From Oikopleura dioica (lineage: Eukaryota; Chordata; Appendicularia; Copelata; Oikopleuridae): 64,000 nt of DNA. The notes below the pieces were generated by a model. That model made no database searches, was not told the DNA's origin, and was given only the letters and a program-made list of their open reading frames with translations. The position numbers were made by a program, and so were the translations under genes. The DNA lies in contig OU015566.1 in the NCBI GenBank assembly GCA_907165135.1, positions 6,556,157-6,620,156 on the forward strand, in the 5' to 3' direction. Below, one piece after another: positions 46,339 through 57,046 of the stretch; positions within the stretch are counted from its first letter, which is position 1; every line of letters begins with the position of its first letter.

Positions 46339-46560
46339 AGAAAGAGAGACGTTGACAGCTTCATTTTTTCTGTATTATTTCCTCTCAAAATGTTCTATTC
46401 TTCACCTGCAATTTTCCTTCTATGTTCAATGGAATAAATCCCCTGATGCCTATCAGAAATTTAATACGAAAAAATCAGCGTTTTCACTGATTTTTCTAAA
46501 GTAAGAGCATAAATTTATCCCAGTTTTATTTATTTTTTTCAATTTCAAACAGAAAGAAAA

Positions 46561-49500
46561 TCATTCGATAATTTCAACCTTTGTCATTTTCGCCGGGGGT
46601 GGCTCGAGTCCGTGTTGCATCGAAACTTGCTGTGATTGTGGAGCCACAAAGAAGCCTAGAACAAAGATGTTTCCATATTGTAGTTCGGGAGCTTTGTAAA
46701 AAAGTAAAAGCAGTTTTGTGACATTGATTTTCCGACGTCACAAGGAAGGACTGTCTCTGACCTTGTGCGTCCGGTTGGTGTTGTTGCGGTGCAGTTGACG
46801 GCAAGTCAATCATTTCCTGCCTCGGCGGCGCTGCGCTCGTTGGCGAGTTCAACCTGAAAATCGGGTCCGTATCGTCGCGGGAAAGAAGCATCTCTTGAAT
46901 AAGCGCGTCTACTTCTTGCAAGCCAAACATTTTCGTAAACTGAAACTCTCGGAAATCCTCTCATCGATGAACAATACCTGGACAGCTTCAACAAGCTCAT
47001 TTGAAATAGATTTAATCGGCGGAATCAAGCACAAAATTTCCCCAGCTCTTCCTCTTGATGCTCCATTCGCAAATATTTCCAACACGTAATCTTCCAGGTT
47101 GCAAATAAGCTTGAATAAATGAGTTAAGATGGCCATCTATTTTCAAAGACCTACCTGTTTTCTAAATTGTCGAACTCGTTTAGCTCCTTCATATGATACT
47201 TTTGGCGCAGTTGGGTCAAAGAACATTATTGCTCGCAGTATTCCACATTCTGTTTGATCAATCTGAATGATTTTTGAACAACTGTAACTCCTACGTTTCT
47301 TCTGGGTAACGCACTTGAGAAGACCTCTCGGCGAGGTTCCCAGTGAGGTTTGTTAGAGCTCCAAGAGCTAGGTTCAGGGTTGGAAGGGGTTCGCGCGAAC
47401 GCAGAACCCCACTATCAGAAATTGTGACGGACACTCCACCGATTTGGCAAAGAGATACAGGTCAGCCGCGCCGGTGTGCAATGACGCGCTTTTTTTAAGG
47501 TGGTGGAAGTTTTCTAGCCCACTTCCGCCATACCGACCCTGGAACACCATACCTTTTCTGAATCAGCAGAAAATTTCAAGAATTTTGACCCATTAAAATT
47601 CTAGAAATCTTCACTTCCGGTCGATTCTAGAGCCGGAAAGCATCGAAATTCGGGAGTATGGGCAACTTGTGGCCTATCAAATTGATTCTCAGAAGATTCT
47701 CTATCATCTAAGAGAAAAATCAATCCCATCCACAGTCAAATCAACCGCTAAAAACTGAAAAAAAATTCATAAATTTATGCTTTTTTCGTAGTTTTGGCGG
47801 TCGGTTTGACCGCGGTCGGATAAGTTTCTTTGAATAAATCGATAATAAGATGATTCAGAATCTTCTGAGCATCAATTTGATGGGTCACACTTTATAAATA
47901 TTCGAAAATTTCGTCAACTTCCGGCTCTAGAATCGACCGGAAGTGAAGATTTCTAGAATTTTAATGGGTCAAAATTCTTGAAATTTTCTGCTGATTCAGA
48001 AAAGGTATGGTGTTCCAGGGTCGGTATGGCGGAAGTGGGCTAGAAAACTTCCACCACCTTAAAAAAAGCGCGTCAATGGTACGGCCTCGCCATAAGGGAA
48101 CCCCCTACGTGATCGAGGTTACCCTCCGCCCAGGTAAGTATGAGTTGCGAGGGACGCGCTAAGGACCCGGCCCGATCGGCGAGCGCTCGCGTTATGGTCC
48201 TTGCGTCGCGCGTTCGAAATCGATGTGCCGCGCAATTTCGGCGCGGATCGGAGAAGTTAAACTCACCCCAAGTTCTCTCATTGTTTCACAAAGCTGGTCA
48301 ATGATTTTGCAAGCCAATCTTCCCATATCATTTTCTTGACAGTCCCTTCTGATAACTTGGTTGTTTGCCAAAAGCACCACCTGATTCTCCATCATTGACA
48401 GTTGATAAGTTCGCTGCGAGCACCCAATCATCAGATATTCAGCAGAAAAGGCTCTTAGCAAGGCCACCTGAACTTTTGAGGACAGTTCAGCTGAGTTCAG
48501 CTTACCTGATCATCAACTGTAAATGTAGTAAATGCGGGAATCGCTTTTGCCCATTCCACGAGAACACGCAACTGTCGATTAATACACTGAGCAACATCCT
48601 TTCTAGTTGCTTCTGAGATTCGGTCCATATCAAGTGGATCTACAGATTATTTACTGTCTGTTAAGCCTTTTTTGGGTACCTTCAGGAAACATCGTTTTGA
48701 TATGCCTGAAGGCATTCTCTAGAACTTTCACGGACAAGTTCTCTTTTGAATGAGGCTCTGTTCGCTGAGGTGCTGGTCTGATCGGATCCCGTTCGTTCTG
48801 CACTGCTTCTCGTCGCATTCCAGCGCGGAAACATTTTATTAGCCGACAGTGACGGCAGGAGTTTCTGTTCGCTATCGAATCGGTTAGAGAAGGTTGATAG
48901 GAGCCGTTTACCTCTCTCAATAGTACAGTCACGCTCTCTTCTGCACTGGTACGAATGGTTCTTCCTTATCGATCTCCTAAAGAATCCTTTGCATCCGTCA
49001 CAAGAATGGGCACCGTAGTGTTTTCCAGTCGCTCGATCTCCACATATTGCGCAGTGATTTTCTAGGGTTAGGGTTAGCGTCAGGGTGAAGGTTGGGTTAG
49101 GGTTTGAATTCCTGATTTTCCAAGGTTTCTTACGAATGGGCGCACTTCTTGTGCTTTGGGAAGAAGTGACAGGCCGAGTACTCTGCGGCTGCACAGGGGT
49201 CAGCTCGATGGGATCTTCATGCTGCGGACGGGGGACAATGGCTTGGTTGACTAAACAGACGGGAGTCAAATGATCTGTGATCGCCCTTTGAACATGACAA
49301 AGGTCGAAGGTATTATTTAAACGCATGCTCTCTCGGCCCATACTCAGATCATTTTACAATCCTACGGCTCCAGAAATAAAGTCAAGAGCAAAAATTGATA
49401 AAATAAAAGCTAAAATCAAAAAGATGAAAAAGAGATTTATCGAAGAAGAAAAAGACTGTATAAAAGATAATTGATTTGATCGATAAAAATGACTTACGAA

Positions 49501-50494
49501 GAATAGGTAGAAAAGAATCCGGTAAAAGGCCGGCAAGACAGTAATAAAAGCCGGTAAGTTCTACAAACTCCCTTTCTCTCATAAAGAGAATTTGAACTAC
49601 AATCTGAGGCCTTTTTCTGCAAAATCTGGAGAATGTAACGAATAAAAATTTCTCTAGATAACGGAACTTATCAAACAGTACCGTTTCTGTTTAGAACATT
49701 CAAGACCTGCAGCGTTTTAGCTTTTCTTTACCTGAAGTAACTTGGATCACTTGTCCCGTCTGAGGCTGGTTGTCGCCAACATCTGCTATTTCCGATTTCA
49801 CGTTTGAAATATAAAACTTGTCCGATGGTGAGCTCGAAGTCGTCACGACCGTCGGAGGCGAGCTACTCGACATCTTCAAACTCATAAGAGGCGCAGGACT
49901 TTCCACTTGCGCTCCTCGATCGGACCATACGATCGGACTTTGTATTCTCTTATCAAACTGCTGAGACATAAAATTTCGCCTCTCAAAGGAGGTTTCCTGG
50001 GCAGGGTCTAATGTCCAAGCGCAGGCGCATCAAGAAAGTCAATATTTACGAAAAAACGAGTTGATTCTCGTTCAATTTGTTTGCATACTGCTCGAAGAGT
50101 CAGGCACACCCCTCTACTTTCCGGCGTGGTACTCACTTGCTGGTTTTTCTCATGAAAAGTTTCTCAAGAAAATGTGAATCCGGTCCTATTCGACTTGTAG
50201 GAACCACTTGTTGCTGTCCACCATTCGGTTCTTCCACGGATACCACTGATCCGACTTCCTCGAACTGATAAGGCCCCGCATGAATCCACTGAGGATGTTG
50301 AATGAAATACCCGTCCGTATTTGGAAATCTGTACATTTTTCGCTTACTAAGAAGAATTCAAAGATTTTCAGGTTGTTGGCGAGACTTACTTGTGGCGGGA
50401 AGAGTAGACTTTTGAACCTTTTTCCTTTGAACTTTGCCTTTGTAAAATCTGCGTTCTCTTTTCTTGTGGACTTTCTCTGCTGAACTTGGGACAT
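46561..50494 (-). CDS. HNF4: Nuclear receptor, HNF4 type (NR2A)
   Basis: The DNA-binding domain is [29 protein letters not shown], joined by a GC-AG intron (48904-48865) to [16 protein letters not shown], followed by REAVQNERD, which matches HNF4. Ligand-domain exons: [13 protein letters not shown], 48467-48267 ([19 protein letters not shown]), 47262-47155 ([17 protein letters not shown]), 47109-~46972 ([10 protein letters not shown]) and [19 protein letters not shown], which includes helix 12. The C-terminus is Gln/Pro-rich, ending [10 protein letters not shown] at 46561. The coding start may be ATG 49341. Exons at 49969-49732 and 50494-50200 are likely alternative 5' exons or a separate short gene. 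The intron 48266-47263 contains a U1 snRNA gene split by a MITE. One intron ends in CCCTAACCCTAG, so a telomere-like repeat forms the acceptor. Confidence 0.9.
47385..48141 (-). ncRNA. RNU1: U1 snRNA gene or pseudogene, split by a MITE in stem-loop II
   Basis: On the minus strand the 5' end reads ATACTTACCTGG (the 5' splice-site recognition sequence) from 48141. It is followed by a stem-loop I region with GATCACG, GGCGAGGCC, then CCATTG. After the MITE it continues CATTGCACACC, an Sm site AATTTCTGA and a final stem GGGGTTC-TGCGTTCGCGC-GAACCCC ending near 47385. Without the insert the length is about 162 nt, as for U1. The MITE lies in the loop bound by U1A protein (ATTGCACxCC). The gene sits in an HNF4 intron on the same strand. 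As it stands it cannot make normal U1, so it is probably a dead copy. Confidence 0.9.
47484..48073. mobile_element. 590-bp MITE with ~150-bp inverted repeats inside U1
   Basis: The left end acgcgctttttttaaggtgg and the right end ccaccttaaaaaaagcgcgt are perfect reverse complements. The match continues for about 150 bp per arm, to tctagagccgga near 47635 and tccggctctaga near 47925. The target duplication is caatg (47479-47483 and 48074-48078). No transposase. Near-identity of the arms suggests recent activity or gene conversion. Confidence 0.93.
49062..49106 (-). repeat. Telomere-like tract forming an HNF4 splice acceptor
   Basis: Plus strand ctagggttagggttagcgtc and further ggttagggtt. On the minus strand the tract ends CCCTAACCCTAG, directly followed by the DNA-binding-domain exon (AAAATCACTGC). 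Confidence 0.8.
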
Positions 50495-50742
50495 TGGACG
50501 GGCCTTCTGTGATAAGCTTTAGGTGAAAAGACCCTCTGAGATGGAGAAGACCTCCTCCTTTAGTTTTGATTTGCTTCGAGCGAGGATGTTGTTATTTTCT
50601 ACTGCATATTCTCATCAATGTATTATCACCAAGTGGCAATTAAATATCTTCGCAGGTGGGATTTGCATCTTGCGTAAGGGTGTTACTTATCTTGAAGGAC
50701 CTGAGTCAACCTTGCAGAAAAACTAAGAGAGAGATTAAGAGG

Positions 50743-51380
50743 ATGAAAGTTTTATTGGCTACGGGGTTTATCTGCAGTAAGAATCTTTAGTTCGATTCCT
50801 TGTTGAACCCTGAAAAGGCCGTTGACAGTACAGTCGCGTCTGTTGTTGCCCTAGATGAGTACAGCCGTAGAATTCATTCACCAGACAAAGAGCTCTTATT
50901 AGTCCATATTTGCCAGGTAATTATAAGATCCCTATCATTGAAAAGGCTATTAACGCGTCTGAGACAATAGACAAAAACTTCCAACGACGACATCCGTGGT
51001 CGCAGTAGTCACGAGGTCTTGGAAAAGCTTCTTGCTGGAGAAGAGCGAGCGAATGCAATCAAGGAAGATTTTATAGAAAGGGTTCGTAAGAGGCTCAATG
51101 ATTTATCTGAAGCTCAAAAAGAACCCTCAAAAGAATTCGCCGCTAGAAAGAAGATCAATATTATTGGATTCAAGATATTCATGATCGACGAAAAGATCCA
51201 ATTGGTGCTAAAATTGTTTCCTGCGCTCATAGTGAAGGTTGCGATTTGATTGTGATTGGAACTGGGAAACCTGAGACTAACAGACCGTTTGGCTCTACTT
51301 CTGATTATATAGTTCATCATTCGTGGGTTCCCGTGATGATTTGCCCTGTAACTGCCAGTTACATTCGAGACAAAATGTAA
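50743..51380 (+). CDS. Universal stress protein (USP) domain protein
   Basis: Likely start ATG 50743 (MKVLLATGF). Following exons give AVDSTVASVVALDEYSR and DKELLLVHICQ, then NDDIRGRSSHEVLEK and a helix, then, after a possible 26-nt GA-AG intron (51121-51146), KEDQYYWIQD, GAKIVSCAHSEGCDLIVIG, GSTSDYIVHHSWVPVMICP, ending RDKM at 51380. VDxSxxS, LLxVH, GCDLIVIGT and SDYIVHHxxxPVMI are the classic USP landmarks (nucleotide-binding alpha/beta fold). USP proteins occur in many invertebrates but are missing from vertebrates. The first junction is not resolved. Confidence 0.75.
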
Positions 51381-51461
51381 TTCTTTTTAGTTATTAATAA
51401 TAATAACTAATTATATTTTATCAATAAAAGTAATTGTCAGGAATAAAACAAAGATTTGGTT

Positions 51462-53458
51462 TTATGCGTTTGGCACAAATATTTTTGCAAAATAATTCGA
51501 ATTGTTGTGATTGTCTATCCGATTTCTCAAATTCTCAGCACGTTTTTGAGTCTTTTCAAGTTTTTCTTCTGTCTCTTCTAAATCGTCCTTCAAGTCATCA
51601 ATTCGCTCCTCTAGTTTTTCAACATTGCGCTCATTCTTTTTCCTCTCATGATTCAGCTCAGATCTATGTGAAGATCTTGCTGAATTGAGCTCCGACTTTA
51701 GGTATTCTCGTTGTTTTGAGGCTTCATCTTGCTCTCGTTTGAGTTGCTTTTCGAAACTAGTCCTCATCTCACGCATTTGTCGATCTAGATTGCTTCTAGT
51801 ATTTTGATGATCTTGCCGTTCTCGCTCGAGTTGGCTCTTTGTATTTGCATGATTGTTTTGCTCTGATCGAAGCTGGTTTTCCGCATTCGTCGCTCTTGTT
51901 TGTTCTCTTTTGAATTTTTCCTCATGAAACTTCACAATCTTCGTAAGAGCTGAAGCGATTTTTTCAGTGAAGTACTCGTTGATTTTTCTTCTAAAGAGGT
52001 CATCATATTGTTCAGGGAGCAAAAATTTTCGCTCTTTGTTTGTCTCGAAAAACGGGCTTAACTTAAAGTTATCGTATATTAATTTTGAAAAATTACTTTT
52101 GTATGGCCTTAAAATCCATGCAACTTTCCGTGCAATGTGACGTTATTAGTTTATCAGCATGCTCCTTGGCTTGTTCGAGTTGTGTTTTGTAGTGATTGTC
52201 AGCGCTTAACGAGAAAAATTAAGAAGCAAATATTTTGAAGATGACGTTTATAATTCGATTTTTTATGAATCCTTATATACATACTTTGTTGAAACAATTG
52301 TTTTCATGGTCGGCATTTTCCCGTCTCTGAAGATGTTTGCGTAGCTCTTGAAGAAATCGAAGACATCACGGATTTTCAATTCTCCGTCGCTTAGATTCCT
52401 TTTTGGAGCAATATTGTCAACAATCGAAGTGACAAGCAGTTTGATGTTCTCGACGAAGTCTTTGTCAAGTGATTTGACATTGCCATCAAACTTCCTTATT
52501 GTTCCCGGATGAGGGATGCAAAACGCTCGAAAGTCCTGAGAATAAAATGTTATAATTATTCAAAAATTTTTAATTACCTCAAAACAATCTGAGAAATCGA
52601 TCTTCTTGTCCTGCTTTTGAACAATAGTGTCAAGCAGCTCTTGGCCTTCTTCGAATCCAAATTCATCGCTGTGTTCTATTAATTATCATTTTTTAATGAC
52701 TTGGGTACTGTAAACTCACCGTAGTCCCGGACAGTAAAAATGAAATCCTGAAACGGTTTGACCGTCATTCGATCCTTGATTGCAAGTCTACCAATTTCCG
52801 TAAAAAGATGAAGATTCGCAATGTCATTTGCGTCGATTTGTCGCGTGACATTTGCTAGTTGAACACTAAAATGTCGTTCGAATTTGACCAAGAAGAAGTT
52901 TTACCTAGCAAAAAATGTCGAGAGCGAATAAATAAGTGCGCTGTCATTGTATTTTCGTGATCGAAGGCGCCCTCTGTGTCAATCAACATAACACCGATCT
53001 CTTTCTTTATATGGAATGAAAATAATTTAATGTTAAAACACTTTTTATGGTATCAATAATCAAATTTTCCCCGTAACTGTTCTTTTGTCTTTAGCGTAAA
53101 AATCTTTGACGAGCAGTAGACACCTTGCGTTTCTCTCTCTAAAAAATAAATGAGGAAAAACCGGAAAGTAATCGCTACCTTTTCCAGACCGATATTTAAA
53201 GCAGTCTTCAATGTAGAACTCATCATCGTCCCAAACATTTTTGCCCATTTCTAGCGCAGCAAGGTGTTTGTAGAAAACGCTTTGAAGGAAGGACTTGCCT
53301 GTTCGATAAGCGCCGACGATGGAAATAACTGCAATCGGCATTGAATCCGATTTAGCAGTACCCAGGACTTTTTTCAAAGCCACTTCATCAAGGATGAATT
53401 TCCTTGATTTATTGCCACTCTCTTCAATGTCGTCGGTTTTGATCAACTGAACGCTCAT
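51462..53458 (-). CDS. Atlastin-like dynamin-family GTPase with C-terminal coiled coil; one frame break
   Basis: From ATG 53458: P-loop GAYRTGKSFL, FKYRSGKERETQGVY (switch region), MLIDTEGAFD (DxxG), then NDSALIYSLSTFFAS, NDIANLHLFTEIGRLA, KPFQDFIFTVRDY (RD motif), later FCIPHPGT and FDGNVKSLDKDFVENIK. These match atlastins (ER-fusion GTPases). The C-terminus (from about 52022 to TAA 51462) is a long charged coiled coil (LERERQDHQNTRSNLDRQMRE-type) with no TM hairpin, unlike membrane atlastins. The frame for MLIDTEGAFDHENT does not continue into NDSALIYSLS: one base seems missing near 52942. That suggests an inactive allele, pseudogene or sequence error. Introns 40-50 nt. Confidence 0.75.
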
Positions 53459-53788
53459 GTTCGAATGATTATCTCGTTGAATCGAGCTCGTATTTATGCA
53501 ATTTTCTTTTCCCTTTTTTTATTGATTGTTAGTTTCAATTGAAGAAATACAAATATACAATCATCAAGGATATTTAGAGATCTTAACGCACATCCAAAAG
53601 GAAAGTGGCGCCATTAAATTGAATTGCTATTAGAACAAATAGAAAGGGCGCGTCAGAATTTTGGCGAAATACTGTTTTATCCTGCAACTAAGAAGCTCAT
53701 TTTTCCTAAAAATTTGCAAAAGAATCGAAATTATGATTCGTTGGAACGAATAATTTATTTATTATGAGTTCAGAACAGGAAAAGTCAA

Positions 53789-54994
53789 TCAGTCATTGCT
53801 TTCCGTAAAAATTGAAGATGCGACTGAACACATAATTGACCCGTAACACATTTCATCTTCGCAGAAATATCCACGAGCAGCGGTGTTGATCTGTGGTGCG
53901 AAGGGGTTGGTCATCTCGTCAAGTTCTGATAGCGCTCCATCAACGGTGAGTGCAGCAACGTCGAGTATAGTGATGAGGTTGTCGAGGATAGCGTCTAAAA
54001 ATTAGAATTCAATTACGTTGAGCGCTTTCTTTGCACTGTGGACTTCAGGATTTCTCATTTTGTGGGGCTTTACCTGAGTCAGCGTAGCTATCAACGACTG
54101 GAACTTTGCCCGCAACTGTGTTGAAAATATCAGTGTTCTTCTTTACAGTTGTAGACCAGTTGTCAATGATTATTTTGGGAACAAACTTGAGTTTCTTCTG
54201 AGTAGCAACAATGAAACCAAGATCTCCACTGCAAAATTCTTCGTGAATATTAACAATTCGACTATTATATTCATCTGTAGTATCTTTGGCAGCGTCTTCG
54301 TACATCTGAAGGTACTCATTCCATTCTTCCCAGACGAAAAGACCCTTCTGAACAATCATAGAGGAGCGTTGAATTCCTTCAGTAAGAATATCAGGATCTA
54401 TGAAGTTGTAGACGTCGTTGAAGGTGATGGCAGCATCCATGATATTTCCGGCAGCACCAGCAATGTTTTTGAAGTTAATGTTATCATCGTAAATATCCTT
54501 GAAAACTACCATTGACTCAGTAATTGCGAGGGAAGCGTTGGTCAATAACTCAAGTTTAGCGGGGTCGAGGTCAGCAGTGAGCTCCTCGGCGATCTTGTCG
54601 AAGTCAATCCCGTAGAGCGCGCTGTCAGGATTATTGATCTCGTCGACAAAAATCTCGAGAAGGTCGTTTGGAGTCAAGCGTAGGTTCCAAATAAGTCTGT
54701 AAGCAATTTTCTTCAGCACTCTGACAACATCGGCGTTTTCGATGGTAGCCAATGAGGAAATAAATTCATCAAAGTCGGGTGTAGCTTTGGCGTCAGCGTG
54801 AAGTTGACCCTGAACCTTCTCAAAAAGACTAGTGACTTGGCCGGTCCCTAGCAAGATTACATCGGCCATTCGGTCAAAGGCCGGATCAAAAGGAGTCCAT
54901 GCATTTGCCCTACCGTATATGATGACATCATGAATTCAAAAATGATCTCTGGTACTTACGATACGCCAATCGTCAAAAATCTAGACAGCTTCAT
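53789..54994 (-). CDS. Secreted orphan protein A (tandem paralogue)
   Basis: Exon 1 from ATG 54994 encodes a signal peptide (MKLSRFLTIGVS). The second exon (to about 54070) carries ANAWTPFDPAFDRMADVILL and an alpha-helical body with GLFVWEEWNEYLQMYEDA, KKLKFVPKIIIDNW, and ends KVPVVDSYADSG. The last exon reads DNLITILDVAALTVDGALSE, MTNPFAPQINTAARGYFC and a Cys-containing tail (CEDEMCYGSIMCSV) to 53789. It is about 50% identical by eye to the next gene. Family not recognised; secretion and helical, acidic composition are what can be seen. Confidence 0.8.
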
Positions 54995-55351
54995 GATTTG
55001 AGAGTGATTTAACTAAGTAATTTTTTACGTTTTCCTTTTCAACAAGTATCTCTATACGGTATCTTTCCCTTTTGATTGCATTACGAGAAGTACAAATATT
55101 CAATAATGATGCATTGAATACTTAGAGATTCTTAGTCAGAGCAGAAAAGGTCGTGGACTTCCGGAGAGTGGCGCTATGAGATTAAATTTCTATCAGAGCA
55201 AATAGTTGAAAATATGAATAAATTGCAATAAGAAAATATTGAGTTTATTTGGTGTCATATCTGAACAACCGTGCACGTAAGTCAGTCAACCATTTCAGTA
55301 GAGATTGATTATGCAACTGAACATGTAACTGAGGCGTAAGAAAACGCCAGT

Positions 55352-56498
55352 TTAGCAGAAGTATCCGCGGGCAGCGGTGTTGATCTGAGAAGCGAAGGGA
55401 AGGGTCATTGCGTAGAGCTCGGTGAGAGTTCCATCGACGGAGAGCATGGCGACATCGAGTTGAGCGATGAGGGTGTCGAGAATAGTGTCTAAATCTTATT
55501 GAAAGTTTGGAAAACCTGTTCTGACTTCTATTTACGGACTAACTACTGTACCCGCTAACTACAGTAATACTGTAATAATAAATACCTGAGACAGCGTAGT
55601 TTTCGACAACTGGAATATTTTCAACAAGAGTGTTAAAGATATCAACGCTCTTCTTGACTGGAGTAGTCCAGTTATCAATGACGACGTTGGGAACGAACTT
55701 GAGTTTTTCCTGAGTAGCCTTGATAATGCCAACGTCTCCGTTGCAGAATCGTTCGTCGGTATCGACGACTCGTCGGTTGTATTCGTTCATGGTGAGATCG
55801 ACCGCATCTTCGTACATGTAAAGGTATTCCTTCCATTCTTCCCAGACGAAGAGACCCTTCTCGGCAATGACTGAGGTGTAGAAAAGACCCTGAGTAAGAG
55901 TATCGCTATCGGTGAAGCTGTAGACGTCGTTGAGAGTGATAGCAGCATCCATGATATCAGCGAAGGAGCCGACGATGTTGTGGAGGTTGATGTCGCCATT
56001 GTAAAGATCCTGGAAAACACCGGCTGACTCAGTCATAGCAAGAAGAGCATTATTGAATGGCTCGATATGAGCAGGGTCAAGGTTGGCGGTGAATTCCATA
56101 CCGACTTGGCTCAAGTCCATGCCATAGAATTCACTGTTAGGATCTTGGATTTCTGCGTCAAAAATCTGGACGAGATCGTCTGGGGTAAGCCCGCCATCCA
56201 AAAGAAGCTCGATATCGATGCTCTTGAGCACTCGGACGACATCGGCATTATCGATGGCTTTGAATTTTGTGATGAACTCATCAAAGACGGGGGTAGCATC
56301 ACCAGCAGCTGAGAGCTCGCCCTGGATGCTCTCGAAGAGACCAGTAACTTGGCTCATGATGAGACTTGCCATCTGGTCGTAGACGGGGTCCAGGAGGGTC
56401 CAAGCATGTGTGCTAGATCAATGATAAAACCTGCATGCAAACTTTATCTCTAGAACTTACGAGACGGCGCCAAGCGACAAAAATTTAAGAAGCTTCAT
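55352..56498 (-). CDS. Secreted orphan protein B (tandem paralogue)
   Basis: Same architecture as its neighbour: signal peptide MKLLKFLSLGAVS from ATG 56498, THAWTLLDPVYDQMASLIMS, GLFVWEEWKEYLYMYEDA, EKLKFVPNVVIDNWTTP, last exon DTILDTLIAQLDVAMLSVDG, LPFASQINTAARGYFC and stop at 55352. It lacks the Cys-rich tail of copy A. The intron positions are the same, and codon use is more GC-rich than copy A, as in a highly expressed gene. A lineage-specific secreted protein (for example for the house or gut) is possible but not shown. Confidence 0.8.
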
Positions 56499-57046
56499 TT
56501 TGACTTGAAGAGTGAATTAGCCAAGTAGAACATGCTTTTTATAAACGCGATTAGCAAATATAACTTCGATTCTGTACCATTGTTGAAGTCCCTTTCATTA
56601 TCAAAAGCTTCCGAAGTGCGTGAATTTCCACTCGGGAAAGAGTCGATCAATACAATGTCTCATCTGGAGATGAAAATATAAGCGGATATCCAGGGCATTA
56701 ATAAAACCTGCAATGGTTACCAACATTGAAAACTATTAAAATGAGTGGGCTACTCTGCTTTCCTTCATGGATGCTTGTCGATCTGCGAAACTGTTGTCAA
56801 ATGATTTTCAAATATGATAATCACTTGATTATCGATTTGGAAATGGAAGATTTTATTTGAAGTTGGGGCATGTAAAATATATATTTAGAATAAGTAAGAT
56901 TTCAGGCACAGACATTTGTTTTCGTTTTCAGAGGAAGGCACAGCTTGGGAATAGAGTCAGATAGATGGTCAACAATGATATTAGTTCTTTTTTAAATAAG
57001 TAAAGTTAAATGAGTTCGTTTAAGATCTTCGTTGAATGATGAGTAT
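56499..57046. other. Intergenic, nothing recognised
   Basis: AT-rich gap between the secreted orphan B start and the 3' end of the PTPN14/21-like gene. Confidence 0.5.
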
